A stretch of 64,000 bases of DNA. Source: Heterodera schachtii (lineage: Eukaryota > Nematoda > Chromadorea > Rhabditida > Heteroderidae). Under the pieces are notes generated by a model. It was not told the DNA's origin, made no database searches, and saw only the letters and a program-made list of their open reading frames with translations. This document shows, piece by piece, positions 51,551-61,004 of the stretch. Location: the NCBI GenBank assembly GCA_023374025.1, contig SIJG01000051.1, positions 898,494 to 962,493 of the forward strand, written 5' to 3'. Every line of letters begins with the position of its first letter. Position 1 is the first letter of the stretch. A program made the translations under genes and the position numbers.

Positions 51551-51697
51551 ATGCTCCTTTCATTTGTGCTCCTCTCAACCGGTTTCGTAACTCAGCAGAA
51601 GAAAAAGGCTGGCGCAAAAAAGGACAGACACCAAAAACATTCAGCAGCGACAAAATATGCAAAAGAAATAACAAATGGTAGACGTTTTGAACTATAA
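51551..51697 (+). CDS. Small secreted basic peptide, tentative (48 aa)
   Basis: A short frame starts MLLSFVLLSTGFVTQ, a plausible signal peptide. It continues QKKKAGAKKDRHQKHSAATK and YAKEITNGRRFEL to TAA at 51695-51697. Codon make-up is richer in GC than the surroundings. Its last codons fall in a repeat arm that occurs elsewhere, so the true 3' end may differ, for example by splicing at AATG|GTAGAC. It is divergently placed to the transposase relic. No family recognised; chance cannot be excluded. Confidence 0.3.
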   Translation: MLLSFVLLSTGFVTQQKKKAGAKKDRHQKHSAATKYAKEITNGRRFEL

Positions 51698-51815
51698 CTT
51701 TTTTCATTATCAACCAAATCCAACTTTCTTGTTAACATTCGATAGCCCTATATTTCCTCTATTGGCCTGCAAAATTGTGTAAGTTCCGGCCAAAAAAGTT
51801 AGAAAAGTTTGGAAA
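51683..51815. repeat. Single arm of a foldback-element family
   Basis: TTTTGAACTATAACTTTTTT, CAACCAAATCCAACTTTCTTG, CATTCGATAGCCCTATATTTC and GTAAGTTCCGGCC are nearly identical to 52216-52325, the left arm of the complete foldback. No second arm is adjacent. Confidence 0.6.
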
Positions 51816-51999
51816 TTTTTTTTAAATTTTCGGTGGGAAGGGAAAGGATTAAAATTATGGTGCACAAAGTTCTCAGTTTCGAACTGGAGCCGAACTTAGC
51901 CACACTCCCATGCTTAAATAGCCTCCCAAATAGACCAATTAAGCAAATTGAATTACGATTATCCATTAATTAGTAATTATTTTTTTTATTCATACATTT

Positions 52000-52192
52000 T
52001 TGTGCTCAATGCAAATGCATTGCCGTAAAAAATGGCAATGCTGTGCACACCAAACAGATCACATTGAATGGCATGCTGAAGTCGGGGATTGGCAAAAGGA
52101 CGAGCAATGGTTCACCAAACACACGGACCCATTGGGTTTTGGCAATGTCCAATGGAATGGGGCTGAAATTGGGTCGGGGTCGTTTTCGCGCC
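52000..52192. other. GC-richer segment, possible exon fragment
   Basis: Two plus frames and two minus frames are open. The most protein-like reads [20 protein letters not shown], then [17 protein letters not shown] and [14 protein letters not shown] up to the foldback edge. The composition is that of host coding DNA, but the frame is ambiguous and no family is recognised. Confidence 0.3.
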
Positions 52193-52509
52193 GGCCGTTT
52201 TTGCGCCAGCGCAGTTTTTGAACTATAACTTTTTTCATTGTCAACCAAATCCAACTTTCTTGCTAACATTCGATAGCCCTATATTTCCTCTATTAGCCTG
52301 CAAATTGTGTAAGTTCCGGCCAAAAAAGTTTAGAAAACCAGTTTTTTGAAGTTTTCTGGCCATAACTTTTTTGAACCTTAATCAAATTTTTCGCAATTTT
52401 GCAGGCAAATAGAGGATACTTAGGGCTATCGAATGATACCAAGAAAGTTGGATTTGGTTTACAATGAAAAAAGTTATAGTTCAAAAACTGTGCTGGCGCG
52501 AAAACGGCC
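52193..52509. mobile_element. Foldback element with TTTNGCGCC-type ends (about 317 bp)
   Basis: Long inverted arms start GGCCGTTTTTGCGCCAGCGC (left) and GGCCGTTTTCGCGCCAGCAC (from the right). They continue through GTTTTTGAACTATAACTTTT and CCAAATCCAACTTTCTTG to GCCTGCAAA. An extra CGTTTTCGCGCC unit precedes the left end. The right arm carries CTTGGTATCATTCGATAGCC, shared with the elements at 35227 and 58246. No coding; the target duplication is unclear. Confidence 0.7.
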
Positions 52510-52912
52510 TGGTCCGCTGAAATTAGAGTCATCTTCAAATTAATAACTTAAAATTAATTCATTAAATTAACAATTTAATTAATTCCTTGGTTCGCCTAGG
52601 ACAAAAACGGGTCAATTCCGTGCCTCAGCTAAAGATCCGTCAAATTAAAATTTTAAAACAAGTATCAGCATTTAGGCTCACAATTGTAACATGGAGCAAG
52701 ACAAACGACACCGGAACACTTACAAAGGAAGGTCCTAGGGTGTCCGTGGGATTTCCGAATGAAATTTGGTGGGTTGATAGAGCACCCATGGGTTCTTAAG
52801 AAAACTGTTTTTATTTTCTGCTAAATGAGCCCGAGTGCCGAGTTATGACGTGCCAAACTTTTTGGCTTTTTATAATTATAGAAAAGAAATAATTGTTTGT
52901 TTGCTTTCCAAG

Positions 52913-52982
52913 TATCTAATCGTGTAGAGGTAGTGCGTTAGTCAGTTTTTTTTTTGGGTCCCAGGTTCGAATCCTCTGCATG
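52913..52982 (+). tRNA. tRNA-like sequence in the left foldback arm
   Basis: GTGTAGAGGTAGTGCG (A-box-like) and GGTTCGAATCC (perfect B box), with a T10 run between them. Stems are degenerate and no anticodon is reliable. Paralogue of 53294-53362 and 43082-43149. Confidence 0.45.
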
Positions 52983-53059
52983 CTAATTCATTTTACAATT
53001 TTTATTTTTGCTTTTTATGCATAGTTATTTATTAAAAATATTTTCTATGAAACAAAATC

Positions 53060-53275
53060 TTTATTTTAATTTTATTCAATTAAAAATAAAAAGTTACATT
53101 AAACATAAAGATACAATAGATAGATGCACAAAATATCATGTCGATTTGAAAAAAAATATTTTTTGTCTAATTTTTATTGAGTATTTTATGTATAAAAATT
53201 AATAAAAAATTAAAATAAATTTTTGTTTTATAAACAAATTTTGATAATTTACTTGGCATAAAAGCAAAAAAAAAA
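53060..53275. repeat. Dispersed AT-rich repeat, pair with 41833-42045
   Basis: CTTTATTTTAATTTTATTCA, AACATAAAGATACAATAGAT, ATATCATGTCGATTT and TTACTTGGCATAAAAGCAAA, in the order of the other copy. It forms the centre of the foldback. Confidence 0.55.
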
Positions 53276-53293
53276 AACAAAAAAAAAGAATTT

Positions 53294-53362
53294 GGATGTA
53301 GGGGAATCGAACCTGTGGCTAAAAACCGATGACTGGCGCACTACCGCTACACCACTGGAGAC
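53294..53362 (-). tRNA. tRNA-like sequence in the right foldback arm
   Basis: Minus-strand GTGTAGCGGTAGTGCGCCAG (A-box-like) and GGTTCGATTCC (perfect B box), with ends GTCTCCAG ... CCCCTACAT. Better preserved boxes than in the other copies, but stems still mispair. Confidence 0.5.
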
Positions 53363-53546
53363 TCGAGCGGTGCAGAAATAAATATTTAATTTATTTATTC
53401 ACTAAAAAAGTTTGGCACGTCATAACTCGGCACTCGGGCTCATTTAGCAGAAAATAAAAACACTTTTCTTAAGAACCCATGGGTGCTCTATCAACCCACC
53501 AAATTTCATTCGGAAGTCCCACGGACACCCTAGGACCTTCCTTTGT

Positions 53547-54170
53547 TAGAAAAATTCAAAAAAAATCAAAATTTTTCGTTCCTAAACCCATTCGAACAAA
53601 TTCTTAAAATTTTGGAATATAAGAAATTTTATTTTAATAACATTAAGATTTTTCATTTAAAATAAACTTTAAAACCATTTTTTTAAAATTTAGACGGGAC
53701 TCATTTGGCCGAACTGAATTGAGCCGGTCGACAAAATTGGACAAAAATTTAAAAAAAAATTTACTGACAATGTTTCGTGCATTTTTTGCATCAGCATTGG
53801 GTTGTGCGCAAATGGGATTTGTAGGAGCACCAGGGACAAAAATGTCACTGCTGGCAAAATTGAGCTTTTCTCTTCAAAAATTCATCATTCGATTGCTCTA
53901 GTCTAGTTAAAATTCAAAATTTTTCTGGTCCCATTTTGGGTCGTTCTTTATGATTTGAATTTTCACAAAAACACATTTGCAAATTAATTTCCGTAAAAAT
54001 TTTTATTTAAACCATTTTTATCGTGTAGAAGAGCATAATCAATTTACTATTGTAAATTTTCGGCTTTTTTTTTGGATACGGCACCCAAAAATGATCAGAA
54101 AAAAATTGAACAAATGAAAAACCCAGCCAAATTTGGTTAATTTGACTTATTTTGTCGTGGGTTCGGGTCC
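53547..54170. other. Mixed stretch with a short open frame; no gene called
   Basis: 53719-53901 has a plus frame with MFRAFFASALGCAQMGFVGA that looks partly protein-like but ends in the shared flank sequence (CATTCGATTGCTCTAGTC). It may be a captured fragment; I cannot assign it. A lone B-box-like GGGTTCGGGTCC lies at about 54162-54173. Confidence 0.3.
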
Positions 54171-54901
54171 GCTCGACAGATGATGAATTATTTTTTTTGA
54201 ATTTTTTTCACAGTATTATTCCACCTAGCATATTTTTATTTCTGTTATTTTAATTTGTTTTATGATACTATTTGATAGAGAATTGGTTGCTGATCATTTT
54301 TTAAAAAAGTTTATGACTCTTTCATTAGTTTTGAATTTTTTATGAATTTTTAAAAATTTTGTCATTTTCATCGATTTTTCAAAACTTTGATCACTTAAAT
54401 TCATTAATCCATTCATAAATATATTTTCGATTTGTCCTTTTTTCTTAAATAAATCAAATTATTCATTTTAGCACATTAAGAGCCTTTTTTATTCACTATG
54501 AAAAAATCACACCTTTCTAATGATCTACGAAAAAAAATTGATTTGAAAAAAAAGATGATATATTCTTAAGAAAATTTTTTATTAAATAATTTCTTTTTTT
54601 AAACTTTATTGATTTAAAAAAAGGAAATTTTCGGCTTTTTTTTTGGCTACGGCACCCAAAAATGATCAGAAAAAAGTGATCAAAGTTTTGAAAAATCGAT
54701 GAAAATGACAAAATTTTTAAAAATTCATAAAAAATTTAAAACTAATAATAGAGTCATAATCTTTATTTAAAAATGATCAGCAAACAATTCTCTATCAAAT
54801 AGCATCATAATACATTAAAATAACAGAAATAAAAATATGCTAGGTGGAATAATACTGTGAAAAAAATTCAAAAAAATAATTCATCATCTGTCGAGCGGAA
54901 T
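54171..54901. mobile_element. Large foldback (230-bp arms) around an HTH-family upstream piece
   Basis: The arms match over about 230 bp: CCGCTCGACAGATGATGAAT, ATTCCACCTAGCATATTTT, GATAGAGAATTG and GATCACTT are all inverted at 54671-54901. The 270-bp centre holds the conserved HTH upstream box inverted (about 54477-54502, ATTCACTATGAAAAAATC) with its neighbouring flank. So a piece of gene-family flank was captured between the arms. A TTTTCGGCTTTTTTTTTGG pair (54056 and 54626) is a direct repeat outside and inside the element. Confidence 0.65.
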
Positions 54902-55239
54902 TTATTAGTTGAGCATAATAATTTTGGCAAAAATGATTTGGGCATAAATTTGAAAAAATCATTGACCATCAAAATTGAAGTTTTGTTGAACAAATTCCGA
55001 ATTGATCAATTTAAATTTATTGGAAAATAAAATAAAAATCCAAAAAACGACCATTAAAGAGGAAAAGCCATTCATTTCTAAAATTCTCAAAGTACATTTT
55101 TTTGTGGCATTTTGTCACATTTTATTTGAAAGTTATGACAATTTTAAAATGCCCTTCTTATACACAATTAAAATGCAATAAATTTAAAACAAAACAAAAA
55201 AAAACACACTGGAAATATTTTTTAAATTTGCGTAAAAAT

Positions 55240-55600
55240 TTTATTGTTTCTACTAAATTCTTGACCAATTATAGTGCAAATTTAGCAAAAAATTGGCACA
55301 ATTCGCCAAATTAAAGGACAAATAGAATGAATGAAGAATTGTTTTTTTTAATGAACTTTTTTGACATTTGCTTTTCATCTTTTCATCATTTTACAGCTCG
55401 AAAGATTTTTTCACGCGTGTCCAGACATTGCGCACGGACATTACGTCTCGGACATTTGAGCCCCAGACATTTGCGCCAATGTCCAAAATCGGATTCAAAC
55501 TAAAATTTTTTCAAGTCTTAGTTGCTTAAAAAGCATTAATTATTTAAACATTGTCCTATAATTAATTAGCAGCATTAATTCTCCTTTTCAAAGAGAAATT
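55240..55600. mobile_element. MITE with iterated TTTGCGCC-type ends, left half (copy 3)
   Basis: Left outer arm (AAATTGGCACAATTCGCCAA, GAACTTTTTTGACATTTGC), iterated units (CGGACATTACGTCTCGGAC, CAGACATTTGCGCC) and the first part of the core (AAGTCTTAGTTGCTTAAAAAG to CATTAATTCTCC). The right half is missing. Confidence 0.6.
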
Positions 55601-56105
55601 TTCTATAAAAGGCTAAAAAAAAAAAATTTTAAATAGACAAAATATGGTAATTAAGCATTAATTAACTTTAATTGTTAATAAATTACCCATCAATTATAGT
55701 AAGTCCGGTATAAAAATTTAATTATTATTTTTAAATTTTGCAGAATATGTATAAATCATAAATGGCTGAAACTTTGTAAAATTAATGAAACTTTGTATTT
55801 GGCGATAGTTCGACGTGTCTTCTGTTATTTTATGTTTTTTTGAAAAATCTAGCAAAAATTTTATTAAAAGTTGTTGTAACCAAAAATTTCTAGAAATTAC
55901 TAAATAATTTGTGTATAACTTTTTTAAAATTTAATTATTAAAATTTATTTACAAAATAATAGAGAAGCAATCATTGGACTATCTAATCATATAAACAAAA
56001 TTAAAAGCCATTTAAATAAATGAAATAAATAAATTCGAAAATGTAATTTGTGAATAAAATGGAATTTTTTTTTTTTTTGTAGAATTTGGAAGAAATATTT
56101 AAAAT
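55601..56105. repeat. Repeat shared with the window's right end
   Basis: 55605-55740 (TTTTCTATAAAAGGCTAAAAA, TGGTAATTAAGCATTAATTAA, GTCCGGTATAAAAATTTAA) recurs at 63870-64000. 55740-56105 is AT-rich with nothing else recognised. Confidence 0.5.
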
Positions 56106-56107
56106 TC

Positions 56108-56787
56108 TTATTCTATGAATTGAATGGCTTTCCATCTGCGAATGTTTTTCGCTGAAGTATTTATCATTTTTGCAATTTCCTTGTCACTCATTTTTGGATT
56201 TTCCATTTTTATTTGCCAATAAATTTTTATTTTGTCCATTTTTTCATTCTTCGTTATTCTTTTATAGCGAATGCCAAATTTTATCTTCCATTTATCAATT
56301 GTCCAATGGCTTACTCCAATTTTCTTACAAATTTCGGCATAATTTTTATTCCATTCTTTGGCGAATGTTTTCTTTTTTGTTTAAATTCATTTGTCATTTC
56401 AATGAATTTTTGAACAATTTCGAGTTTTTGTTCATCAGTTTTCGAGTTGTGACAGTTCTTTTTTTGGAGACCAAATTCGTTAATCCATTCATAAATATAT
56501 TGGCGGTTTGTCCCCAATTTTTTCGCTATTTTTGAATTAATTTTCATCCATTCTTTTTTTGGATATTTTCTTCCTTTTTGTTTAATTTTCTCTTTTATTT
56601 TATAATATTTTATTATTATTTCCCGTTTCTTCTGTTCAATTTGCGCTTTTTCTTCTTTTTCTTCCCATTTTTCTCCAAATATTTCTTCAAATGACTTTTG
56701 TTGTAGTTTTTGATTTTCTAATTCAATTGGACTAATTAGGGCAATTATAATTAAAATTAAACAGAATAATAACAGTAATAATTTCAT
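56108..56787 (-). pseudogene. HTH-family copy, full length with one frameshift in repeat 2
   Basis: From ATG 56785-56787: MKLLLLLFCLILIIIALIS, KSFEEIFGEKWEEKEEKAQ, repeat 1 (ends EWINEFGLQ) and repeat 2 up to KRKHSPK. One base is missing in the A run before GAATGG (about 56365). The next frame completes repeat 2 (ends KWKIKFGIR) and repeat 3 (MENPKMSDKEIAKMINTSAK, RRWKA), then a changed tail IQFIE and TAA 56108-56110. Confidence 0.7.
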
Positions 56788-56829
56788 TTTTACGAATTTT
56801 TCACAAATAAATTTGTTTAATTCCGAAAG

Positions 56830-57330
56830 TGAGTGATTAAAAAATTGCAACTGATGAAAATTAATGCTTCAAGCATTCTCCCCATCCCCCTATAGAAATT
56901 TGCTTTAAAAAAAGCAATGGTTATATAAGCAAACGGCTTACAATTAACTGCCTTAATCTCATTTGAGATCAGAGGCAACAGTAGGGCATGAAGAGAATGG
57001 AAGACGGTTAGAGTAAATGGCTTAACAGCCAAAATTCTCACTCGAAAATGATCATTTTCGACAGTTTTAATTTTTTTTAAAAATCATCAAAATTTTCCAT
57101 TTGCGAGTCCGTTTAAACAAAAATTCGAAGCGTATTTTTATTTAGAAATTTAACAATTGAACTATTTAATTTTTTTAAATGTTCCAGCTCCACACCTTCC
57201 CAGCCACACAATTTGGCTCTGAAATTTTCTGATTTTTCAGAAATCGGTTCTGCATCGCTTATAGAAAAATAATAGAGGCTTAATATTTTCAAAGATACAT
57301 AGGTTAAAATAATTAAAATTAAGGACCCGG
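56830..57330. repeat. Duplicated flank block, most complete copy
   Basis: Uninterrupted version of the block found split at 37540-38480 and partly at 39835-40240 and 42100-42325: CTTCAAGCATTCTCCCCATC, TATATAAGCAAACGGC, GGCAACAGTAGGGCATGAAG, CTCGAAAATGATCATTTTCG (itself palindromic) and GCGAGTCCGTTTAAAC. Confidence 0.6.
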
Positions 57331-57822
57331 TAATCCAACAAGTAAAAGCTCACATTTTAATGAATCTAAATTTTAATGAATTTTAATTTACATAATTATT
57401 TTAAATGGATTATATTTTAGTGTAAATTTAATCAAAAATAACTACTCCAAAAGCGACCAGAAATTCTACAAATATTTGAGGACATTACTAATAAGTAAGG
57501 ATATGCTAATCCTAGAAGCAGACTCCCCATTTAATTAGTTTTAATTTTATGAATTTTTAAATTACCATGTTTATTGAATTAGAACCCCAGAGGCCTCTAT
57601 TTTTCAACCCCGCTCGAAAGGGGGGTTTTAATTCAATAAATATATTTTATAATTTTATAAAAATTAATCGCAAATAATAATTAGAAGTTTAAGAATATTT
57701 TAAAAAATTTATGCACCAAAATAATTTTAAAAAATTTGCAAATTAATGAAATTTTCTATAAAATTTGCAAGCAATATTTTCAATAAAAATCCAATTGTCT
57801 TCTAAGATTGAATAATTTCTTC
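57331..57822. other. Shared 3' flank; no gene
   Basis: Matches 40241-40767 (AGTAAGGATATGCTAATCCT, GGCCTCTATTTTTCAACCC). No independent feature. Confidence 0.4.
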
Positions 57823-58215
57823 TCATAATTTGGCTTTCCATCTGCAAATGTTCTTCGCCGAAGTGTTTATCATTTTGGCAATTTTCTCATCACTCATTTT
57901 TGGGTTTTCTTTTTTCATTTGCCAATAAATTTTAATTTTTTCCATTTTTTCTTTCTCCGTTCTTGTTTTACACTGAATGCCAAATTGTTTTTTCCATTTA
58001 TTAATTATGAAATGGCTAACTCCAATTTTCTTGCAAATTTCGGCATAATTTTTCTTCCATTCTTTTGGCGAATATTTTCTTTTTTGCTTATATTCATTTG
58101 ACATTGAAATATATTTTTGCACAATTGCAATTTTTTCTTCATCAGTTTTGCATTTGTAACATTTATGTATTTGTTTTTGGAGACCAAATTCTTTAATCCA
58201 TTTATAAAAATTTTC
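57823..58215 (-). pseudogene. HTH-family copy lacking its N-terminal third
   Basis: One open frame runs from the last helix of repeat 1 (YKWIKEFGLQKQIHKCYK) through repeat 2 (KEWKKNYAEICKKIGVSHF, KWKKQFGIQCK) and repeat 3 (KKENPKMSDEKIAKMINTSA, CRWKAKL) to the stop at 57823. Upstream it is cut where the flank of the iterated-end element at 58246 begins, so signal peptide and most of repeat 1 are gone. Confidence 0.65.
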
Positions 58216-58245
58216 TGTAAAAAATTTTGATATTTAATAAACTGA

Positions 58246-58700
58246 GACGCAGTTGGCCCTTTTAGTACTAAGACGCAGTTGGCTCAGACGCAGTTGGCCC
58301 CAAGACGCAGTTGGCCAGACGCAGTTGGCCCGTTCCGTCAGTTGGGCCCTCACGTTTGGGCCCCCACGTTTGGGCCCTCACGTTTGGGCCCCCACGTTTG
58401 GGCCCTCACGTTTGGGCCCCCACGTTTGGGCCCCCATGTTTGGGCCCCCACGTTTGGGCCCTCACGTTTGGGCCCCCACGTTTGGGCCCCCATGTTTGGG
58501 CCCCCACGTTTGGGCCCCAGCATGTTGTTCCACTTAAGCTTTTTTCTTTGGCATCCAAATCCAACAATCTTGGTATCATTCGAAAGCTCTTAACATGCTC
58601 TATTAGCCTTGCTAAAAAACGAAAAGTTTTTCAAGCCTGGAAAAAATTTATAAATACATTAAGCTTTCGAATGATACCAAGGCCCAACTGACGTAGACCG
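58246..58700. mobile_element. Foldback element with two tandem end-repeats
   Basis: 58246-58335 has five GACGCAGTTGGCC(C) units; 58347-58520 has about twelve 15-bp CACGTTTGGGCCC(C/T) units. The core (58545-58682) contains CCAAATCCAACAATCTTGG and an inverted pair CTTGGTATCATTCGAAAGC / GCTTTCGAATGATACCAAG. GTCAGTTGGGCC on the left faces GGCCCAACTGAC on the right. The core is related to those at 35227 and 52193. Three open frames across the 15-bp units are by-products. Confidence 0.7.
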
Positions 58701-58989
58701 CCCCCCCATCGTTCCTTCAATTCATTCTGTTGGCAGTGCACTTTTTATATTTATTTTTGGTCATTCTTTTCCCTCCGACCCTCCCATTTTTATTGTTGTT
58801 GATTTTAAATAAATGTGAATTGTCCCCGTCATTGAAATATTTGTGGACAACTAAGAAAAGCAACAAATTATCCCCGACTAACTAAGCTTAGTTTATTACG
58901 TGGCGCTCCTGGCGAAGAGTAAGCTGAGCCTGGGCATTGTAGATTTTTGACTGCTGAGAAGGAGTTGACTTCGAGAAACGACCAGAACA
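58701..58989. other. Mixed-GC stretch, no gene assigned
   Basis: Higher GC than average (GTGGCGCTCCTGGCGAAGAG, AAGCTGAGCCTGGGCATTG) but no convincing frame. Possibly host intergenic or 3' UTR sequence. Confidence 0.3.
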
Positions 58990-59328
58990 AACCACCCACC
59001 ACTAATTTTCATCATTTTGCAATTTTCTAAACAATCACTTTCGGACTTTCATTTTACATATTTTCCAAAAAAAAAAAAAAAATTAATTATTTTCCTTTTA
59101 TTAATCAATAGAGTAGAAAAAAAAGAAATTATTTAATATAAAAAAATTTCTTTTAAATAAATGTTCAGTGAGGAAGAACAAATCATTTTTTTTTCCTTTT
59201 TTCAAATCAATTTTTTTGCCGGAGATCATTAGATAGTTGTGATTTTTTCATATGAATAAAAAGACTATTTTATTTAAGAAAAAAAATAATTATTTAAATT
59301 CATATTTTGGAATATAATCCTGGGAAAA
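58990..59328 (+). promoter_or_regulatory. Shared upstream region with conserved box
   Basis: CACTTTCGGACTTTCATTTTA, A-run, TCAATAGAGTAGAAAAAAA, AATGTTCAGTGAGGAAGAA and TTCATATGAATAAAAAGAC (59246-59264), then GGAATATAATCCTGGG; the box is about 65-83 bases before the ATG. Confidence 0.5.
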
Positions 59329-59998
59329 ATGAAATTATTACTATTATTCTGTTTGATTTTAATTGTCCTAATTAGTCCAATTGAATCAGAAGAGAAAAAA
59401 CTACAACAAAAATCATTTGATGAAATATTTGGAGAAAAATGGGAAGAAAAAACGCAAAATGAACAGGAGAAACGGGAAATAGTAAGAAAATATTATAAAA
59501 TAAAAGAAAAAATTAAACAAAAAGGAAGAAAATATCCAAAAAAAGAATGGAATAAAATTAATTCAAAAATAGCAAAAAGTTTGGGCACAAATGATAATTA
59601 TATTAAAAATTGGATTAAAGAATTTGGTGTCCAAAAAACGAGCTGTCTCAAATCAAAAAGTGATGAACAAAAATGGGAAATTGCAATTTATTGAAACGAC
59701 AAATGAATTTAGACAAAAAAGAAAATATTCGCCAAAAAGAATGGGAAAAAATTACGCCGAAATTTGTAAGAAAATTGGCGTAAATTATGACTATAATTAA
59801 GAAATGGAAGAAACAATTTGGAATTCGCCGCTGTAAAAGAATAACTGAGAAAAAAAATGACAAAATGAAAATTTATTGGCAAATAAAGCGAAAAAATCCA
59901 AAAATAAGTGACAAAGAAATTGCCAAAATGATAAACACTTCCGCAAATAGCATTTGCAGATGGAAAGCCAAATTTGGAGAAGAAAATTTTGAATCTTA
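59329..59998 (+). pseudogene. HTH-family copy with several frameshifts
   Basis: MKLLLLFCLILIVLISPIE, KSFDEIFGEKWEEKTQNEQ and repeat 1 (ends NWIKEFGVQ) are in frame to KWEIAIY, where about ten bases are missing. Repeat 2 is read in pieces (two further shifts, near 59735 and 59790). Repeat 3 is again whole (NPKISDKEIAKMINTSANSI, CRWKAKFGEENFES) to TAG at about 59997. Confidence 0.7.
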
Positions 59999-59999
59999 G

Positions 60000-61004
60000 A
60001 AGGCAATTGAATTTTTACGAAAATATTGCACGCAAATTTCCATAAAATTTTATTTGTTCAAAATTTATTTAAGTTAATTGTTGCATATAATTTTTTTTAA
60101 ATGTGCGTTATTTAGGCATGTGCATGCTTTGGCATTTTTCGGGTTTTTAGGGGCATATTTGAGGGATTTTTAGTGCATATTTTATGCGCATATTTGGCAT
60201 TTTTTAGTGCATATAATTTATATCCCTACTGATTGTTTTTTAAAAAAAAAGTTTCATAGCTCTTGCTTAATATTTTTTTTTTAATATTTTAAAAAGTGGT
60301 TCAAACATTCTCCACCTCCGATTGTAGAAATTTAATTTAAAAAAGTCAATCGAATTTTTAATTTAAAAAATCATTAAATTCCACTTGCGCCTGAAAAATT
60401 GGTTGCCAAAACCGTTGATTTTAAATAAGCAATTTTATTAAAATATATAAATATTTATTTCTATAATGATAGGAATATTGGAATTTAATTTAATTTTAAA
60501 TTTAATTGCCAATTAATAAATCCATAGCTATCATAAACATTATTATCTCGATTTTAAAACCCAGCAAATTTTTTTTGAAATTTAAACATAATATTAGAAA
60601 ATCTTTGTGTTTTCCAATCCTATCAAAGATGGTATGAATTATTTGAAGTTTAACAATTTTCATGCATTTCAGCAACTTTACATTTTTGTATGACCATAAA
60701 AATATGGATATATTTAATTCGTCAACCAATTTTATTTTTATTTAAATACATAGAAAGCCTAAAGATTTCTCTATTATTTTGCAATTTTTTTTTATTATTA
60801 TTAATTTTAAAAAAGTTATACACAAAATTATTGAGTCAAAATTTTCGGATTTTTTTGGTTGTAACTTTTTTCTTTGCTAGTTTTTCTAAAAATCCATTAA
60901 ATAAAATATATTTTTTTAAAATATAAATACAAATTTTGATAAAAGAATTGGTCACATTTTTTCAAATAAAATTTTACGGTAAATTTATCCAATTTTTCTT
61001 TTAA
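60000..61004. other. AT-rich stretch with a possible hAT-end relic
   Basis: 60112-60230 has GGCAT/GCATATTT iterations ending TTTATATCCCTA, resembling one end of the hAT-like elements at 8648 and 21983, without a second end. The rest to 61004 holds nothing I can name. Confidence 0.35.

Larger units (their letters stand above)
52723..53546. mobile_element. Foldback/MITE with a tRNA-like sequence in each arm (~824 bp)
   Basis: The arms match for about 145 bp: CAAAGGAAGGTCCTAGGGTG, CCCATGGGTTCTTAAGAAAA and CGAGTTATGACGTGCCAAAC are all found inverted at 53403-53546. TTA precedes the left end and TTA follows the right end, a 3-bp duplication of the kind made by PIF/Harbinger elements. Each arm then has its own tRNA-like sequence pointing inward (52913-52982 plus, 53294-53362 minus). 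The centre is the repeat also seen at 41833-42045. No transposase. Confidence 0.7.

Noticed and set aside
58253..58593. Plus frames full of FGPPRLGPHVWAPT
   Set aside because: They are translations of the 15-bp tandem unit CACGTTTGGGCCC in the foldback element.
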